64,000 nt of DNA from Oscillospiraceae bacterium (GCA_021203065.1 JAJQBX010000010.1:48645-112644); one strand, 5' to 3'; counted from the stretch's first letter, positions 41,931 to 50,263 are shown. The notes: a model not told the origin generated them from the sequence alone. Numbers and translations: made by a program.

Positions 41931-42477
41931 GATTGACCTCCTCTCTGAGCCGTTCAATATATCCGCTTCTGTGAAGCTCATCCATAAGGACTGTTCGTTC
42001 GTCTTTATCCGAGAATGTGAGCTTATCCACAAGATAAGTTACATACTCAAGATTCTGGCAGGCTTCGATGAAGTGCCTGTCAGGAACGTCTTCCGGGGAT
42101 TTGGGAGCATACCGTTCTTTCCAGTTTTTCAACACTCGTAGATACCGAAACAGTATGTCCATGTCTTGCTCCCAAGTGCTTTTGTGGCATTGCTTGATTG
42201 CAACAGACTTGTCGCTTTGCTCAATTCCGAAATCCTCCGTAAGCTTTCTTGCGGCTTCGTAAGGCGTCAGGTTGAACAGTCTTCCTGTCAGTTCGACAAC
42301 ATCTCCCGTAGCTCCACACCCGAAGCAGTAGAAGTAATCCTCATTCAGCTTCATGCTTGGATGCCGATCTTCGTGAAACAGGCATCGAATCATGCCGCTT
42401 CGGATGGGTTCCAAGCCGTAGTGTGCGGCGGCTTGTTTTACTGAGATAGTCGCCTTTGCTTCTTCAAAAATATTCAT
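41923..42477 (-). CDS. CHC2 zinc-finger primase domain protein
   Basis: 184 residues. The DnaG-type CHC2 zinc ribbon is clear: RSGMIRCLFHEDRHPSMKLN followed by YFYCFGCGATGDVVE (ligands Cys, His, Cys, Cys at about 32, 35, 51 and 54). The rest is helical and lacks a TOPRIM domain, so it needs the neighbouring helicase or another protein to act. RBS AAGGAGATTACAG. First gene of the element's minus-strand run. Confidence 0.88.
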   Translation of the reverse strand: MNIFEEAKATISVKQAAAHYGLEPIRSGMIRCLFHEDRHPSMKLNEDYFYCFGCGATGDVVELTGRLFNLTPYEAARKLTEDFGIEQSDKSVAIKQCHKSTWEQDMDILFRYLRVLKNWKERYAPKSPEDVPDRHFIEACQNLEYVTYLVDKLTFSDKDERTVLMDELHRSGYIERLREEVNHE

Positions 42478-42489
42478 TCTGTAATCTCC

Positions 42490-43248
42490 TTGATTTGTAT
42501 TTCCGATCGATCGTATGTCTATTCTACGGCAAAAAAATGCCGCCGTCAGTTTTCAAGCGAAAAACGTAAACAGCGACAATTTTGTTCCTTGTTATTGCAA
42601 ATTTGCACAGGGCATGATACTCGAGCTGACCTCGGACTGACACCGATTGAATCACAGAAAAGCTACGACATCTCAAGGCTTGGGCTATCGACTGAATCCG
42701 TGAAAAGGCTGATGATGCATAAGATTGATGTTGATGTTCTGAACAGGCTTCTTGAACATGAAAGATTCCCGCATTTCTGTACCCAGATACGCAATTACTT
42801 TGAGGGCGAAATGGCAGGCGGGTATATGTCAAGGAATGTGCTGTTGGATTACGGAGAAGCAAAATTATTGGGCTTGAAGGATAACCCCGATGTGAATAAG
42901 GGAGAGCTGAAAAAAGACGTAGACCTCATACAAACATCCAAGATTGGCGAGAACGAGGCGGACATCGAGAAGCTTAAGAACACAATTCTCTTGATTCTCC
43001 GGGACATCAAGAAAGAGTTCCCGAACAAGAGGGACAGTGAAGTTGCGACTGCCGATGCTGTTCAGATGATTTCAAGCGATTTGTCCGGAATACCACCAAA
43101 AGAGGTTACTGAAGAAAAAGTAGCTGATTCTGCAATGAAATACGTTGAAAGCGTTATACCAATGGACGCAAAAACCAGATTCCGAATGAGGAGATTTGTC
43201 CTGTTCGTACTGAAGATATTCGGGAAGAAACGACAGGCGGAAGACTGA
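42490..43248 (+). CDS. Hypothetical element-encoded protein, start uncertain
   Basis: Open frame of up to 252 residues. From about residue 58 it reads like a genuine soluble protein (SYDISRLGLSTESVKRLMMH, GYMSRNVLLDYGEAKLLGL, then Lys/Glu-rich helices and a basic end RRFVLFVLKIFGKKR). The first 50 residues look non-coding and no ribosome binding site fits the TTG at 42490, so the N-terminus may be lost. A terminator 35 bp after the stop supports it as a gene. I do not recognise a family. Divergent from the primase gene. Confidence 0.45.
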   Translation: MICISDRSYVYSTAKKCRRQFSSEKRKQRQFCSLLLQICTGHDTRADLGLTPIESQKSYDISRLGLSTESVKRLMMHKIDVDVLNRLLEHERFPHFCTQIRNYFEGEMAGGYMSRNVLLDYGEAKLLGLKDNPDVNKGELKKDVDLIQTSKIGENEADIEKLKNTILLILRDIKKEFPNKRDSEVATADAVQMISSDLSGIPPKEVTEEKVADSAMKYVESVIPMDAKTRFRMRRFVLFVLKIFGKKRQAED

Positions 43249-43282
43249 TATACCTTTCCAAAACAACCGAATTAAACAACAA

Positions 43283-43307
43283 GGGAGCCGACACTGGCTC
43301 TCTTTTG
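43283..43307 (+). terminator. Terminator after the hypothetical element gene
   Basis: GGGAGCC/GGCTCTC hairpin with a six-base loop and TTTTG. Confidence 0.75.
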
Positions 43308-43345
43308 TAATACAATATTGAGTTTTCGTCCGACGGATATTTTGC

Positions 43346-43390
43346 AAAGGTATAACACACTAGACTTTCCATCAGGGAAAGTCGTGTGCC
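43346..43390 (-). other. oriT: MobV/pMV158-type origin of transfer (oriT)
   Basis: Minus strand AAAGTCTAGTGTGTTATACC matches the pMV158 oriT core TAGTGTG/TTATAC; by that analogy the nick falls between 43356 and 43355. An inverted repeat GACTTTCC/GGAAAGTC flanked by CACAC/GTGTG (43356-43388) forms the hairpin expected beside a MobV nick site. It pairs logically with the MobV relaxase at 39752. Confidence 0.75.
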
Positions 43391-43509
43391 AACAGGGAGT
43401 AGCCCTTTTGGATTAACCCCGGAGGCGAGCAAAAAAATACCCCTTTCAATATTGAATCATCAATCTTGAAGTGACATAATATAGAATAACGCAATAGCAT
43501 TGGAGGATG

Positions 43510-43755
43510 CTATTGGAACAATCCCTTTTTCACATATTCCTCGCTCCGAACCGAAATCACCTGATAGCCAATATCTGCAATCACCTTCCGCAATTTCTCC
43601 TCATAAACGGGAGTAGCCGAGATGATCTCCGTTTTGTTTTGCTTATGTGAGGACTTTACGCTCCTGATGTCAAAAGAGCGGCGGATCACATCATTGATAT
43701 GTGCTTCACACATTCCACAGGACATCCCCTCGATTTCTGCGATTGTTTTCGTCAT
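43510..43755 (-). CDS. Heavy-metal-associated (CopZ-like) domain protein
   Basis: 81 residues. Metal-binding motif GMSCGMC (10-16) on a ferredoxin-like HMA fold; the C-terminal half (VYEEKLRKVIADIGYQVISV) is typical. It probably binds a soft metal ion such as copper(I). The gene overlaps the DtxR-family gene by 4 bp (ATGA), so the two are cotranscribed. A CAATAGCAT/ATGCTATTG hairpin at its end may stop transcription. Confidence 0.85.
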   Translation of the reverse strand: MTKTIAEIEGMSCGMCEAHINDVIRRSFDIRSVKSSHKQNKTEIISATPVYEEKLRKVIADIGYQVISVRSEEYVKKGLFQ

Positions 43756-44156
43756 CCCTCCACCACCTCACTTTCATCTGCTGTCCGTTGACTGGTAAGC
43801 CGGAGCAATTTTTCAAAGCTATTGTCACTAATCGCGTGTTCCATCCGACAGGCTTCAGCACTTGCCGTCTCCGAATCCACGCCAGCTGCCACCAACTGAC
43901 TTTCAAAATACCGGTGTTTCCGATAAACACGTTTTGCCTCATCCATTCCGGTTGCAGTCAGGGCTATCAAATTATTGGTACCCATGTAAATAGAGCCTTC
44001 CTCTTTTAGCCCGGCGACCGCTTTGCAGATACTTGCTTTTGACAGCTCCATAAACTCAGCCAGACGCACCGACCTGACTGCGCCACCAGTTTGCTCTGTC
44101 AGAAGATAAATTGCTTCCAGATAATCCTCCCGTGATTCATTGGATATTTTGGTCAT
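43752..44156 (-). CDS. DtxR/MntR-family metal-dependent regulator 1
   Basis: 134 residues: N-terminal winged HTH (ESREDYLEAIYLLTEQTGGA, VRLAEFMELSKASICKAVAGL), then the dimerisation domain (RVYRKHRYFESQLVAAGVDS, ASAEACRMEHAISDNSFEKL) that holds the metal ligands (Cys, Met/Glu, His). It lacks a C-terminal SH3 domain, as MntR does. Start ATG 44156. It is close to the second regulator at 47223 in length and motifs; together they flank feoA-feoA-feoB. Confidence 0.88.
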   Translation of the reverse strand: MTKISNESREDYLEAIYLLTEQTGGAVRSVRLAEFMELSKASICKAVAGLKEEGSIYMGTNNLIALTATGMDEAKRVYRKHRYFESQLVAAGVDSETASAEACRMEHAISDNSFEKLLRLTSQRTADESEVVEG

Positions 44157-44214
44157 CGGATTGGCTCCGTTATGCGCTTTTTTGTGCAAGTAATTACCTC
44201 GCATTCTTTTTGAA

Positions 44215-44246
44215 AAGGCAGGCATCCCTCTCGAAATGCCTGCCTT
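44215..44246 (-). terminator. Terminator of the feo operon
   Basis: Perfect 11-bp arms AAGGCAGGCAT/ATGCCTGCCTT, then TTTTC on the minus strand, 13 bp beyond the stop of the Cys-rich peptide gene. Confidence 0.85.
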
Positions 44247-44258
44247 CTGAATCAAACA

Positions 44259-44426
44259 CTACTGCTTTGAATGAGGGCACTTGCCGTTAAGGGAACAGCC
44301 GGGGCAGCCGCCGCTGCATTTGCCGTTTCTGTGTTCCTTTATCAATCTGTATATGGCAAAAATGACGGCTGTCAGCAAAAGCAGTCCGACGATAATCGTT
44401 GCCAGATTATCCATGAGCCATTCCAT
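44259..44426 (-). CDS. FeoB-associated Cys-rich membrane protein
   Basis: 55 residues, a gene below common length cut-offs. One membrane helix (NLATIIVGLLLLTAVIFAIY) followed by a cysteine-rich tail (C37, C41, C44 and C50 in GKCSGGCPGCSLNGKC). This is the small Cys-rich partner found after feoB in many Clostridia, possibly a metal-handling FeoC substitute. GGAGG lies ahead of the ATG at 44426 and feoB ends 23 bp upstream. Confidence 0.9.
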   Translation of the reverse strand: MEWLMDNLATIIVGLLLLTAVIFAIYRLIKEHRNGKCSGGCPGCSLNGKCPHSKQ

Positions 44427-44448
44427 AAAGTGTGCCTCCTTACATTCC

Positions 44449-46593
44449 TTATTTTGCGGCGTTGCTCAGTACGCTCTTTTTATCGTTCGCAGGCTTGTAC
44501 CCCGGTCGGAACAGCATAAAGAGGATAAAGACCAGAACGAGAATTGCGGCTACCGTTCCCGCCGTAAAGCCGCCTCCGGTGAACAGAGAACCGAACTGAT
44601 AAATCATCAGGGAAACAGCATAGGCAAACACACACTGATAGGCAATCGCAAATGCAGCCAGCTTGCCGTTCTGCATCTCCACACGGATGGTGTTGATAGC
44701 TGCGAAGCAGGGAGCGCACAGCAGGTTGAACGCCAGGAAAGAGTATCCCACCAGAGCGCTGTTGCCAAGCAATGCAGCAATCGGGGCAAGGCTTCCGCCG
44801 GATTCCACTACGTCCAGCGCATCCGACATGGCGGCAAACTGACCCAGCACGCCAACCACTTCTTCCTTCGCCGCAAGACCGAGGATGGATGCGATAACCG
44901 CCTGCCACTTATCAAATCCACAGGGAGTGAATATCCAGGCGATCGCATTTCCTATGTAATAGCAAATGCTCTGTTCCAGATCATCGACCATACCAAAGGC
45001 ACCGTTTGTCCATCCAAAGCTGGAAAGGAACCATACCAGAATAGCTGCCAGCATATAAACTGTAACGGCTCTCTTTGCAAATGCCTTCAGGCGATCCCAG
45101 ATACTGTGCCACACGTTCTTCACGGTGGGGAAGTGATAGGCCGGAAGCTCCATAACAAAAGGCGTCACATCACCGGCAAACAGTTTTGTCTTTTTCAGCA
45201 TCACACCGGTCACGATCACGGACACGACACCCAGCACATAAGCTGAGAACGCGACCAACCCGCTGTTGCCAAACAAAGCTCCGGCAATGCAGGCAATCAG
45301 CGGCAGTTTTGCGCCGCAGGGCATGAAAGTAACGGTCATAATGGTCAGCCGCCGGTCTTTTTCGTTTTCAATGGTACGGGCAGCCATAATGCCGGGCAGA
45401 CCGCAGCCGGTGCCGATCAGCATAGGGATAAAGGACTTGCCGGACAGACCGAATTTGCGGAATACCCTGTCCATCACGAAAGCGATGCGGGCCATGTATC
45501 CGCAGTCTTCCAGGATAGCCAGGAAGAAGAACAGGATAAACATCTGCGGCATGAAGCCCAGCATAGCTCCGACACCGCCGATAATACCTTCACAAATCAA
45601 TCCCGTCAGCCAGTCCGCACAGCCGACATTCGTCAGAAATGCTTCCACTGGAGCCTGAATCCATTCTCCGACAAACACATCGTTTGTCCAGTCTGTGACC
45701 CAGCTACCGACAGTCGTGACGGATATATAGTAAACGACGAACATGACCAGAGCAAAGATAGGCAGACCGAGCCAGCGATTTGTTACGATGCGGTCGATCC
45801 GGTCAGACATGGATTCCTTGCCATGCTGTTTTTTCCGCACTTTGTTGATGATGCCGGTAATGTAATCATAGCGGACACTGGTGATATGGCTTTCGGTGTC
45901 ATCGTCCAGAACTGCCTCCGCTTCTTCAATGATCCTTGCTGTTCCGGCATTCCCATAAGGGATTTTGGTATCCTTCTCAAACAGCTTGATTGAAAGATAG
46001 CGTTTCTGTACCTGCGGCACATCAGCGGGAAGCTGCTCCTGAATCTGCGCAAGCCAGTCCTCCGTCTGCTTGTCAAAGGGAACACAGGCAGGGACATCCC
46101 CTTTCTTCGCCGCATTGACAGCAGCCTGTACGACCTGGTCGATATTGTCCTCCTTCAATGCGGAAGTTTCAATGACCGGGCAGCGAAGGATTTTGGAAAG
46201 CACATCCGTATGGATTTCGTCTCCATTTTTCTTTACCAGATCCATCATGTTCAATGCGATGACGACCGGGATACCAACCTCCAGCAACTGCGTTGTCAGA
46301 TACAGATTCCGCTCCAGGTTTGTCGCATCCACAATGTTGATGATTGCGTCCGGTCTTTCATTAACCAGATACTCACGGGCAACGACCTCCTCCTGGGAAT
46401 ATGGCGACAGGGAGTATATGCCGGGCAAATCCATGATGCTGATATTCTTATCCTTCTTGTACTTGCCCTCTTTCTTTTCCACTGTGACGCCCGGCCAGTT
46501 GCCGACGAACTGGATTGCGCCCGTTAAGGCATTAAACATAGTCGTCTTGCCGCTGTTCGGATTTCCCGCCAGCGCCAATACTAAATTTTCCAT
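44449..46593 (-). CDS. feoB: Ferrous iron transporter FeoB
   Basis: 714 residues. N-terminal G-protein domain: G1 GNPNSGKT (10-17), G3 MDLPGIYSL, G4 NMMD; then the GDI helical domain and two Gate-type membrane halves (IPMLIGTGCGLPGIMAARTI carries the conserved Cys, and LAAKEEVVGVLGQF). Imports Fe(II) in anaerobes. The C-terminus has the usual long helices. Second-to-last gene of feoA-feoA-feoB-Cys-rich peptide. Base use is similar to its neighbours. Confidence 0.97.
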   Translation of the reverse strand: MENLVLALAGNPNSGKTTMFNALTGAIQFVGNWPGVTVEKKEGKYKKDKNISIMDLPGIYSLSPYSQEEVVAREYLVNERPDAIINIVDATNLERNLYLTTQLLEVGIPVVIALNMMDLVKKNGDEIHTDVLSKILRCPVIETSALKEDNIDQVVQAAVNAAKKGDVPACVPFDKQTEDWLAQIQEQLPADVPQVQKRYLSIKLFEKDTKIPYGNAGTARIIEEAEAVLDDDTESHITSVRYDYITGIINKVRKKQHGKESMSDRIDRIVTNRWLGLPIFALVMFVVYYISVTTVGSWVTDWTNDVFVGEWIQAPVEAFLTNVGCADWLTGLICEGIIGGVGAMLGFMPQMFILFFFLAILEDCGYMARIAFVMDRVFRKFGLSGKSFIPMLIGTGCGLPGIMAARTIENEKDRRLTIMTVTFMPCGAKLPLIACIAGALFGNSGLVAFSAYVLGVVSVIVTGVMLKKTKLFAGDVTPFVMELPAYHFPTVKNVWHSIWDRLKAFAKRAVTVYMLAAILVWFLSSFGWTNGAFGMVDDLEQSICYYIGNAIAWIFTPCGFDKWQAVIASILGLAAKEEVVGVLGQFAAMSDALDVVESGGSLAPIAALLGNSALVGYSFLAFNLLCAPCFAAINTIRVEMQNGKLAAFAIAYQCVFAYAVSLMIYQFGSLFTGGGFTAGTVAAILVLVFILFMLFRPGYKPANDKKSVLSNAAK

Positions 46594-46609
46594 TTCCTAA
46601 TTTCCTCCC

Positions 46610-46831
46610 TTATTCTACCTCAATCATTTGGGCATCTTCCTTACGGATAGAAAGCTCGTAGCCTCGTACTGTTACCTCGACAGGATCTCCAAGGGGTGCA
46701 ACCTTCCGAACGTATATCTCAACGTCCTTAGTGACGCCCATGTCCATGATTCGGCGTTTTGTAGCCCCTTCGCCATGAAGTTTGACTACCCTGACCGTTG
46801 CTCCTACTGGAGCATCTCGCAATGTCTTCAT
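46610..46831 (-). CDS. feoA: FeoA-domain protein, copy 1
   Basis: 73 residues, SH3-like FeoA fold: GATVRVVKLHGEGATKRRIM, DMGVTKDVEIYVRKVAPLGD, VRGYELSIRKEDAQMI. A cytosolic helper that stimulates FeoB. It lies 16 bp upstream of feoB and 46 bp after the second copy. Confidence 0.93.
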   Translation of the reverse strand: MKTLRDAPVGATVRVVKLHGEGATKRRIMDMGVTKDVEIYVRKVAPLGDPVEVTVRGYELSIRKEDAQMIEVE

Positions 46832-46877
46832 AGTGACAACCTCCGTTTGAAATATTTTTATATAGAGCCAGGCGGCT

Positions 46878-47099
46878 TTATATCATGATTCGTGAAGCGA
46901 TATCTTTTGTCAGAGCAATTCGTACATCTTTGACATATACAATAAGATCGCCTCCATGCGCCGACACGATTTTTAGTTTTGCGCCGGGCGCAATGCCCAT
47001 TTTCTGTATGAACAGTTTTGTTTTATCATTACCTTTTATCATCCGAACTGTCTGTTCCGAACCAACATCCGCCAATGTTAAAGGCATCATAATCATCAT
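46878..47099 (-). CDS. feoA: FeoA-domain protein, copy 2
   Basis: 73 residues or slightly fewer (several ATGs near the start): LADVGSEQTVRMIKGNDKTK, KMGIAPGAKLKIVSAHGGD, VRIALTKDIASRIMI. A second, diverged FeoA at the head of the operon, directly behind the DtxR-type boxes. Confidence 0.9.
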   Translation of the reverse strand: MMIMMPLTLADVGSEQTVRMIKGNDKTKLFIQKMGIAPGAKLKIVSAHGGDLIVYVKDVRIALTKDIASRIMI

Positions 47100-47111
47100 C
47101 TCCCATTCTGA

Positions 47112-47138
47112 TTAGCATTGCCTAACCTCTTTGCCTAA
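47112..47138 (-). promoter_or_regulatory. DtxR/IdeR-type box ahead of feoA
   Basis: Minus strand AGGTTAGGCAATGCTAA (47112-47128) agrees with AGGTTAGSCTAACCTAA at about 14 of 17 positions; a further TTAGGCAA half-site follows at 47131-47138. It lies in the leader, about 35 bp downstream of the start site. Confidence 0.7.
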
Positions 47139-47142
47139 TTTA

Positions 47143-47160
47143 AGGTCGGTTTCCCGACCT
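47143..47160 (-). promoter_or_regulatory. Hairpin in the feo leader
   Basis: AGGTCGG/CCGACCT inverted repeat with a four-base loop just after the transcription start; no T-tract follows, so not a terminator. Confidence 0.45.
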
Positions 47161-47171
47161 GATTTTAGACC

Positions 47172-47200
47172 TTTATACAAAAAAGCAGATTCTTTGTCAA
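47172..47200 (-). promoter_or_regulatory. Sigma-A promoter of the feo operon
   Basis: Minus strand TTGACA, 17-bp spacer, TATAAA; start site near 47165. Confidence 0.8.
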
Positions 47201-47222
47201 GCGCAATCTGGAAATCGCTGCT

Positions 47223-47639
47223 TTAATATGAGCTTAGTTCCTCCTCTTTTCGCATACCTTCCGCCGCAATCCGTTCAAAACTCTCATCGCTTAACGAGTG
47301 ACCCATTCGGCTTCCTTCTCTGTCTGCCAAAGCAGGATCAACACCGGCAAGCACCAGATTTTTCTCGAAAAAAATATGTTTGCGATGTGTTCTCTCTGCT
47401 GTCAGAGAGCCTTGTTCTGTCAGGTGGAGGCAATACTTTTCATCCATCAAAAGAAAGCCATCCCGTTCCAGCGACAAAACTGCCTGGCTGACGCTGGCTC
47501 TGGAAAAGCCCATAAAAGACGCAAGGTCGGAAGAACGTACGTCGTTTTGACCTTTGAGGAGCAGAAACAGAGCTTCCAGATAATCCTCCCTGGACTCCTG
47601 GCGTATCTGGTTCATGCGATTTTTTTGCGTATCGTTCAT
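47223..47639 (-). CDS. DtxR/MntR-family metal-dependent regulator 2
   Basis: 138 residues, same domain layout as the regulator at 43752: HTH (ESREDYLEALFLLLKGQNDV, SDLASFMGFSRASVSQAVLSL), dimerisation domain with putative metal ligands (RTHRKHIFFEKNLVLAGVDP, GSRMGHSLSDESFERI). Probably senses Fe(II) or Mn(II) and controls the feo operon that starts just downstream. Its own promoter region contains two GGTATAGG repeats and a TATACC/GGTATA palindrome, possible self-control sites. Confidence 0.88.
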   Translation of the reverse strand: MNDTQKNRMNQIRQESREDYLEALFLLLKGQNDVRSSDLASFMGFSRASVSQAVLSLERDGFLLMDEKYCLHLTEQGSLTAERTHRKHIFFEKNLVLAGVDPALADREGSRMGHSLSDESFERIAAEGMRKEEELSSY

Positions 47640-47685
47640 TGGCGTTCCCTGCCTGTTCGTTTTATACCTGTGCGGGTATAGGTTT

Positions 47686-47715
47686 ATTATACATATAGGG
47701 GTATAGGAATGTCAA
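47686..47715 (-). promoter_or_regulatory. Sigma-A promoter of DtxR-family regulator 2
   Basis: Minus strand TTGACA, 18-bp spacer, TATAAT; the region between and after the boxes holds GGTATAGG repeats and TATACC/GGTATA. Confidence 0.7.
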
Positions 47716-48130
47716 GCGGTCTTCATGAAGATTAGGAGGTGCTAACAGATTTGACCCCTGTACAGAGAAAGCGAAGCACTTCCAGAAAAACAAAAAACAG
47801 CCGTGAAAGGCTGCTTTTGTATCATTTCAATATGGATTTTGAAGGGGTTTAGCTCATATTTGCGAAGCGTTCCACGGCTTTCGTGAAGTCAGCAATCGTT
47901 TTTCAGCGTCGCCATGTTCGATGCCGTCAGTGCGGGGAATAACTGCTCTTTTATAAGAATTTTCAATAATCTGAGGTTCATAGGTCTGCCTCCTGTTTGG
48001 CGGAATGTCTGCCACTCGTGTTCTGGTATGGACTTAGTATATAGCAGATGAGTTAAGATGAGGTTATCGCAAGATTAATTGTGGATTAATTTTTTCTTTT
48101 GAGTACCCCAAAAGTCCTCCCACAAACAGA

Positions 48131-48176
48131 AAAAGAGCACTTCTTAAGATTATCTCAAGAAGTGCTCTTGTTTTTT
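48131..48176. terminator. Terminator after lysS (bidirectional)
   Basis: Perfect 13-bp arms AAGAGCACTTCTT/AAGAAGTGCTCTT with an 11-base loop, T-tracts on both strands. Confidence 0.92.
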
Positions 48177-48187
48177 ATATTTATGTC

Positions 48188-49765
48188 TCACTTATCCAAG
48201 CTCTTCATCGTCGGGAACAACAGCACATCCCTTATCGCAGGTGAGCCGGTCATGAACTGCACCATTCTGTCAATTCCGAAGCCGATGCCGCCGGTCGGGG
48301 GCATGCCTATCTCAAGGGCGTTCATGAAGTCCTCGTCTATCGAGTTCGCTTCGTCGTCGCCGAGACGGATGAGCTCCTCCTGAGCTTCGAAACGCTGACG
48401 CTGGTCGACCGGGTCGTTGAGCTCGCTGTAGGCGTTGCACATCTCCGCACGGCAGATATACATCTCGAAACGCTCGACATAGTCAGGGGCGTCCGGCTTG
48501 CGCTTTGTGAGCGGCGAAATCTCAACCGGGTGATCCATGATGAATGTCGGCTGAATGAGGTTCTCCTCGACGTACTTTTCAAACAAGAGATTCAGAATGT
48601 CGCCCTTGTGGTGACGCTTTTCGTCGAATTCGAGGTGGTGAGCCTTTGCGATTTCAAAAGCCTCTGCATCGGTCTTTATCTCGGAATAGTCGACGCCAGA
48701 ATACTTCTTCACAGCATCGACCATGGTGAGCCGCTCAAAAGGCTTGCCGAGGTCGATAACTTCGCCGTCATACTCAATCTTCGTTGAGCCGATAACCGTC
48801 TCTGCGATGTGTCTGTAGAGATTCTCAGCCAAGTCCATCATTCCGTGATAGTCGGTGTATGCCTGATAGAGCTCCATAAGGGTGAATTCGGGGTTATGAT
48901 GGGTGTCGACGCCTTCATTGCGGAAGACTCTTCCGATCTCGTAAACCCTGTCAATTCCGCCGACGATGAGCCTCTTGAGGTAGAGCTCGAGCGAAATTCT
49001 CAGCTTGACGTCCTCGCCAAGGGAATTATAGTGGGTGACGAACGGTCTGGCGTTTGCGCCGCCTGCGTTCTGGACGAGCATCGGGGTCTCAACCTCGACA
49101 AAGCCCTGAGAATCGAGCCATCTGCGGATTTCGCTGATGATTTTCGAGCGCAGAATGAACGTCTTCTTTACGTCAGGATTGACGATGAGGTCAGTATATC
49201 TCTGGCGGTATCTCGTGTCTCTGTCCTTGAGTCCATGCCACTTTTCGGGGAGCGGAACCAAAGACTTTGTCAGAAGCGTAATTTTCTTCGCATGAAGAGA
49301 AATCTCGCCTCTGCGGGTTCTGAAAACGAAGCCCTCGATGCCGATGATGTCGCCGATGTCCCACTTCTTGAAGTCGGCGAATGTCTCCTCACCGACGTCG
49401 TTCATTCTCACGTAGCACTGCATTCTGCCGGTGCTGTCCTGAATGTCGAGGAAGTTCGCCTTGCCCATGTCACGGCGGCTCATCATTCTTCCGGCAATCT
49501 TCCATGTGTCTGCATGGATTTTCTCAAGCTCACTATTCAGAGCCTCTTCCGAGTCTCCGGCAGCCTCCTTAGCCTTGGCTTCCTCAGCTTCATAGTGAGC
49601 CTTGAGCTCAGCGGTGGTCGTGTTGAAGTCAAACTTAGTTATCTCAAAGGGATTCTTCCCGGCAGCCTTGAGGGCTTCGAGCTTGTCAAGGCGGATTTTG
49701 CGGAGCGAATTAACCTCCTCCGCAGTCATCTCTTCGCCGGAATTTTCCAAAATCTCTTCCGTCAT
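48188..49765 (-). CDS. lysS: Lysyl-tRNA synthetase, class II
   Basis: 525 residues. N-terminal OB-fold anticodon-binding domain (about 85-190: WKIAGRMMSRRDMGKANFLD), then the class II core: motif 1 FVEVETPMLVQNAGGANARPF, motif 2 FRNEGVDTHHNPEFTLMELY, motif 3 GIGFGIDRMVQFMTG. A 40-residue Glu/Ala-rich segment precedes the OB fold. Lies 24 bp downstream of greA, a common Firmicutes pairing, in one operon. Confidence 0.97.
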   Translation of the reverse strand: MTEEILENSGEEMTAEEVNSLRKIRLDKLEALKAAGKNPFEITKFDFNTTTAELKAHYEAEEAKAKEAAGDSEEALNSELEKIHADTWKIAGRMMSRRDMGKANFLDIQDSTGRMQCYVRMNDVGEETFADFKKWDIGDIIGIEGFVFRTRRGEISLHAKKITLLTKSLVPLPEKWHGLKDRDTRYRQRYTDLIVNPDVKKTFILRSKIISEIRRWLDSQGFVEVETPMLVQNAGGANARPFVTHYNSLGEDVKLRISLELYLKRLIVGGIDRVYEIGRVFRNEGVDTHHNPEFTLMELYQAYTDYHGMMDLAENLYRHIAETVIGSTKIEYDGEVIDLGKPFERLTMVDAVKKYSGVDYSEIKTDAEAFEIAKAHHLEFDEKRHHKGDILNLLFEKYVEENLIQPTFIMDHPVEISPLTKRKPDAPDYVERFEMYICRAEMCNAYSELNDPVDQRQRFEAQEELIRLGDDEANSIDEDFMNALEIGMPPTGGIGFGIDRMVQFMTGSPAIRDVLLFPTMKSLDK

Positions 49766-49789
49766 TATATCTCTCCTTACGGGATTTTA

Positions 49790-50263
49790 TTATCTGTCTA
49801 TGCCAAGAATCTCAAATTTGAGCGTTCCTGCGGGAACCTCAACCTCGAAAATATCGCCGATCTTCTTCTTAAGGCAAGCCTTGCCGATGGGAGATTCGTC
49901 GGAAATCTTGTTATTATCCGGGTCAGACTCGGTTGAGCCGACAATCTGGTACTCCAAAATCTCATCCATATCGAAATCCTTGATCTTGACGATGGAGCCG
50001 ACGCCGACTTCGTCCAAAGACAAGCTGTCGTCATCGACGATGATAGCGTTGGCAATAACGACCTCGAGGTCTGCAATCTGCGCTTCGAGCATTCCCTGCT
50101 CATTCTTAGCCTCGTCATACTCAGCGTTTTCGGACAAGTCGCCATAGGAACGGGCTTCCTTGAGCCTTTCCGCAACCTCTTTACGCCGTACGGTTACAAG
50201 ATATTCAAGCTCTTCCTGAAGCTTATTGAACCCATCCCGTGATATTGTAGTAGCTCTCGCCAT
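49790..50263 (-). CDS. greA: Transcription elongation factor GreA
   Basis: 157 residues: N-terminal coiled coil (LQEELEYLVTVRRKEVAERL) with the acidic tip DLSENAEYDEAKNEQ, and C-terminal FKBP-like domain (SDESPIGKACLKKKIGDIFE). Rescues backtracked RNA polymerase. Start ATG 50263 behind TTTTGGAGGTAATTATA; the longer frame to 50320 begins upstream of the ribosome binding site. First gene of greA-lysS. Confidence 0.96.
   Translation of the reverse strand: MARATTISRDGFNKLQEELEYLVTVRRKEVAERLKEARSYGDLSENAEYDEAKNEQGMLEAQIADLEVVIANAIIVDDDSLSLDEVGVGSIVKIKDFDMDEILEYQIVGSTESDPDNNKISDESPIGKACLKKKIGDIFEVEVPAGTLKFEILGIDR

Larger units (their letters stand above)
38722..43390. mobile_element. Decayed integrative mobilizable element
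   Basis: Contiguous set of mobile-element genes: integrase remnant, Xis-like small gene, MobV relaxase, P4-type helicase, CHC2 primase domain, one unassigned gene and a MobV-type oriT. Left limit is placed at the TTTGCTGTCA repeats, right limit at the oriT; exact att sites are not visible. No type IV secretion genes, so transfer would have depended on another element. Confidence 0.75.
47640..48187. other. Intergenic stretch with a degenerate gene remnant
   Basis: About 550 bp. Left end: promoter of regulator 2. At 47850-48000 the minus strand has AGGAGG followed by a 30-residue frame (ATG at 47983, ending near 47891); another frame over the same DNA reads YEPQIIENSYKRAVIPRTDG and EHGDAEKRLL before it breaks, which looks like a decayed small mobile-element gene. 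A CAGCC/GGCTG hairpin with a minus-strand T-run at 47790-47813 would terminate it. The right end is the lysS terminator. Confidence 0.45.

Noticed and set aside
43154..43432. 92-codon minus frame across the oriT region
   Set aside because: It overlaps the oriT, the terminator at 43283 and the end of the opposite gene, has no ribosome binding site, and does not read like a protein; most likely non-coding.
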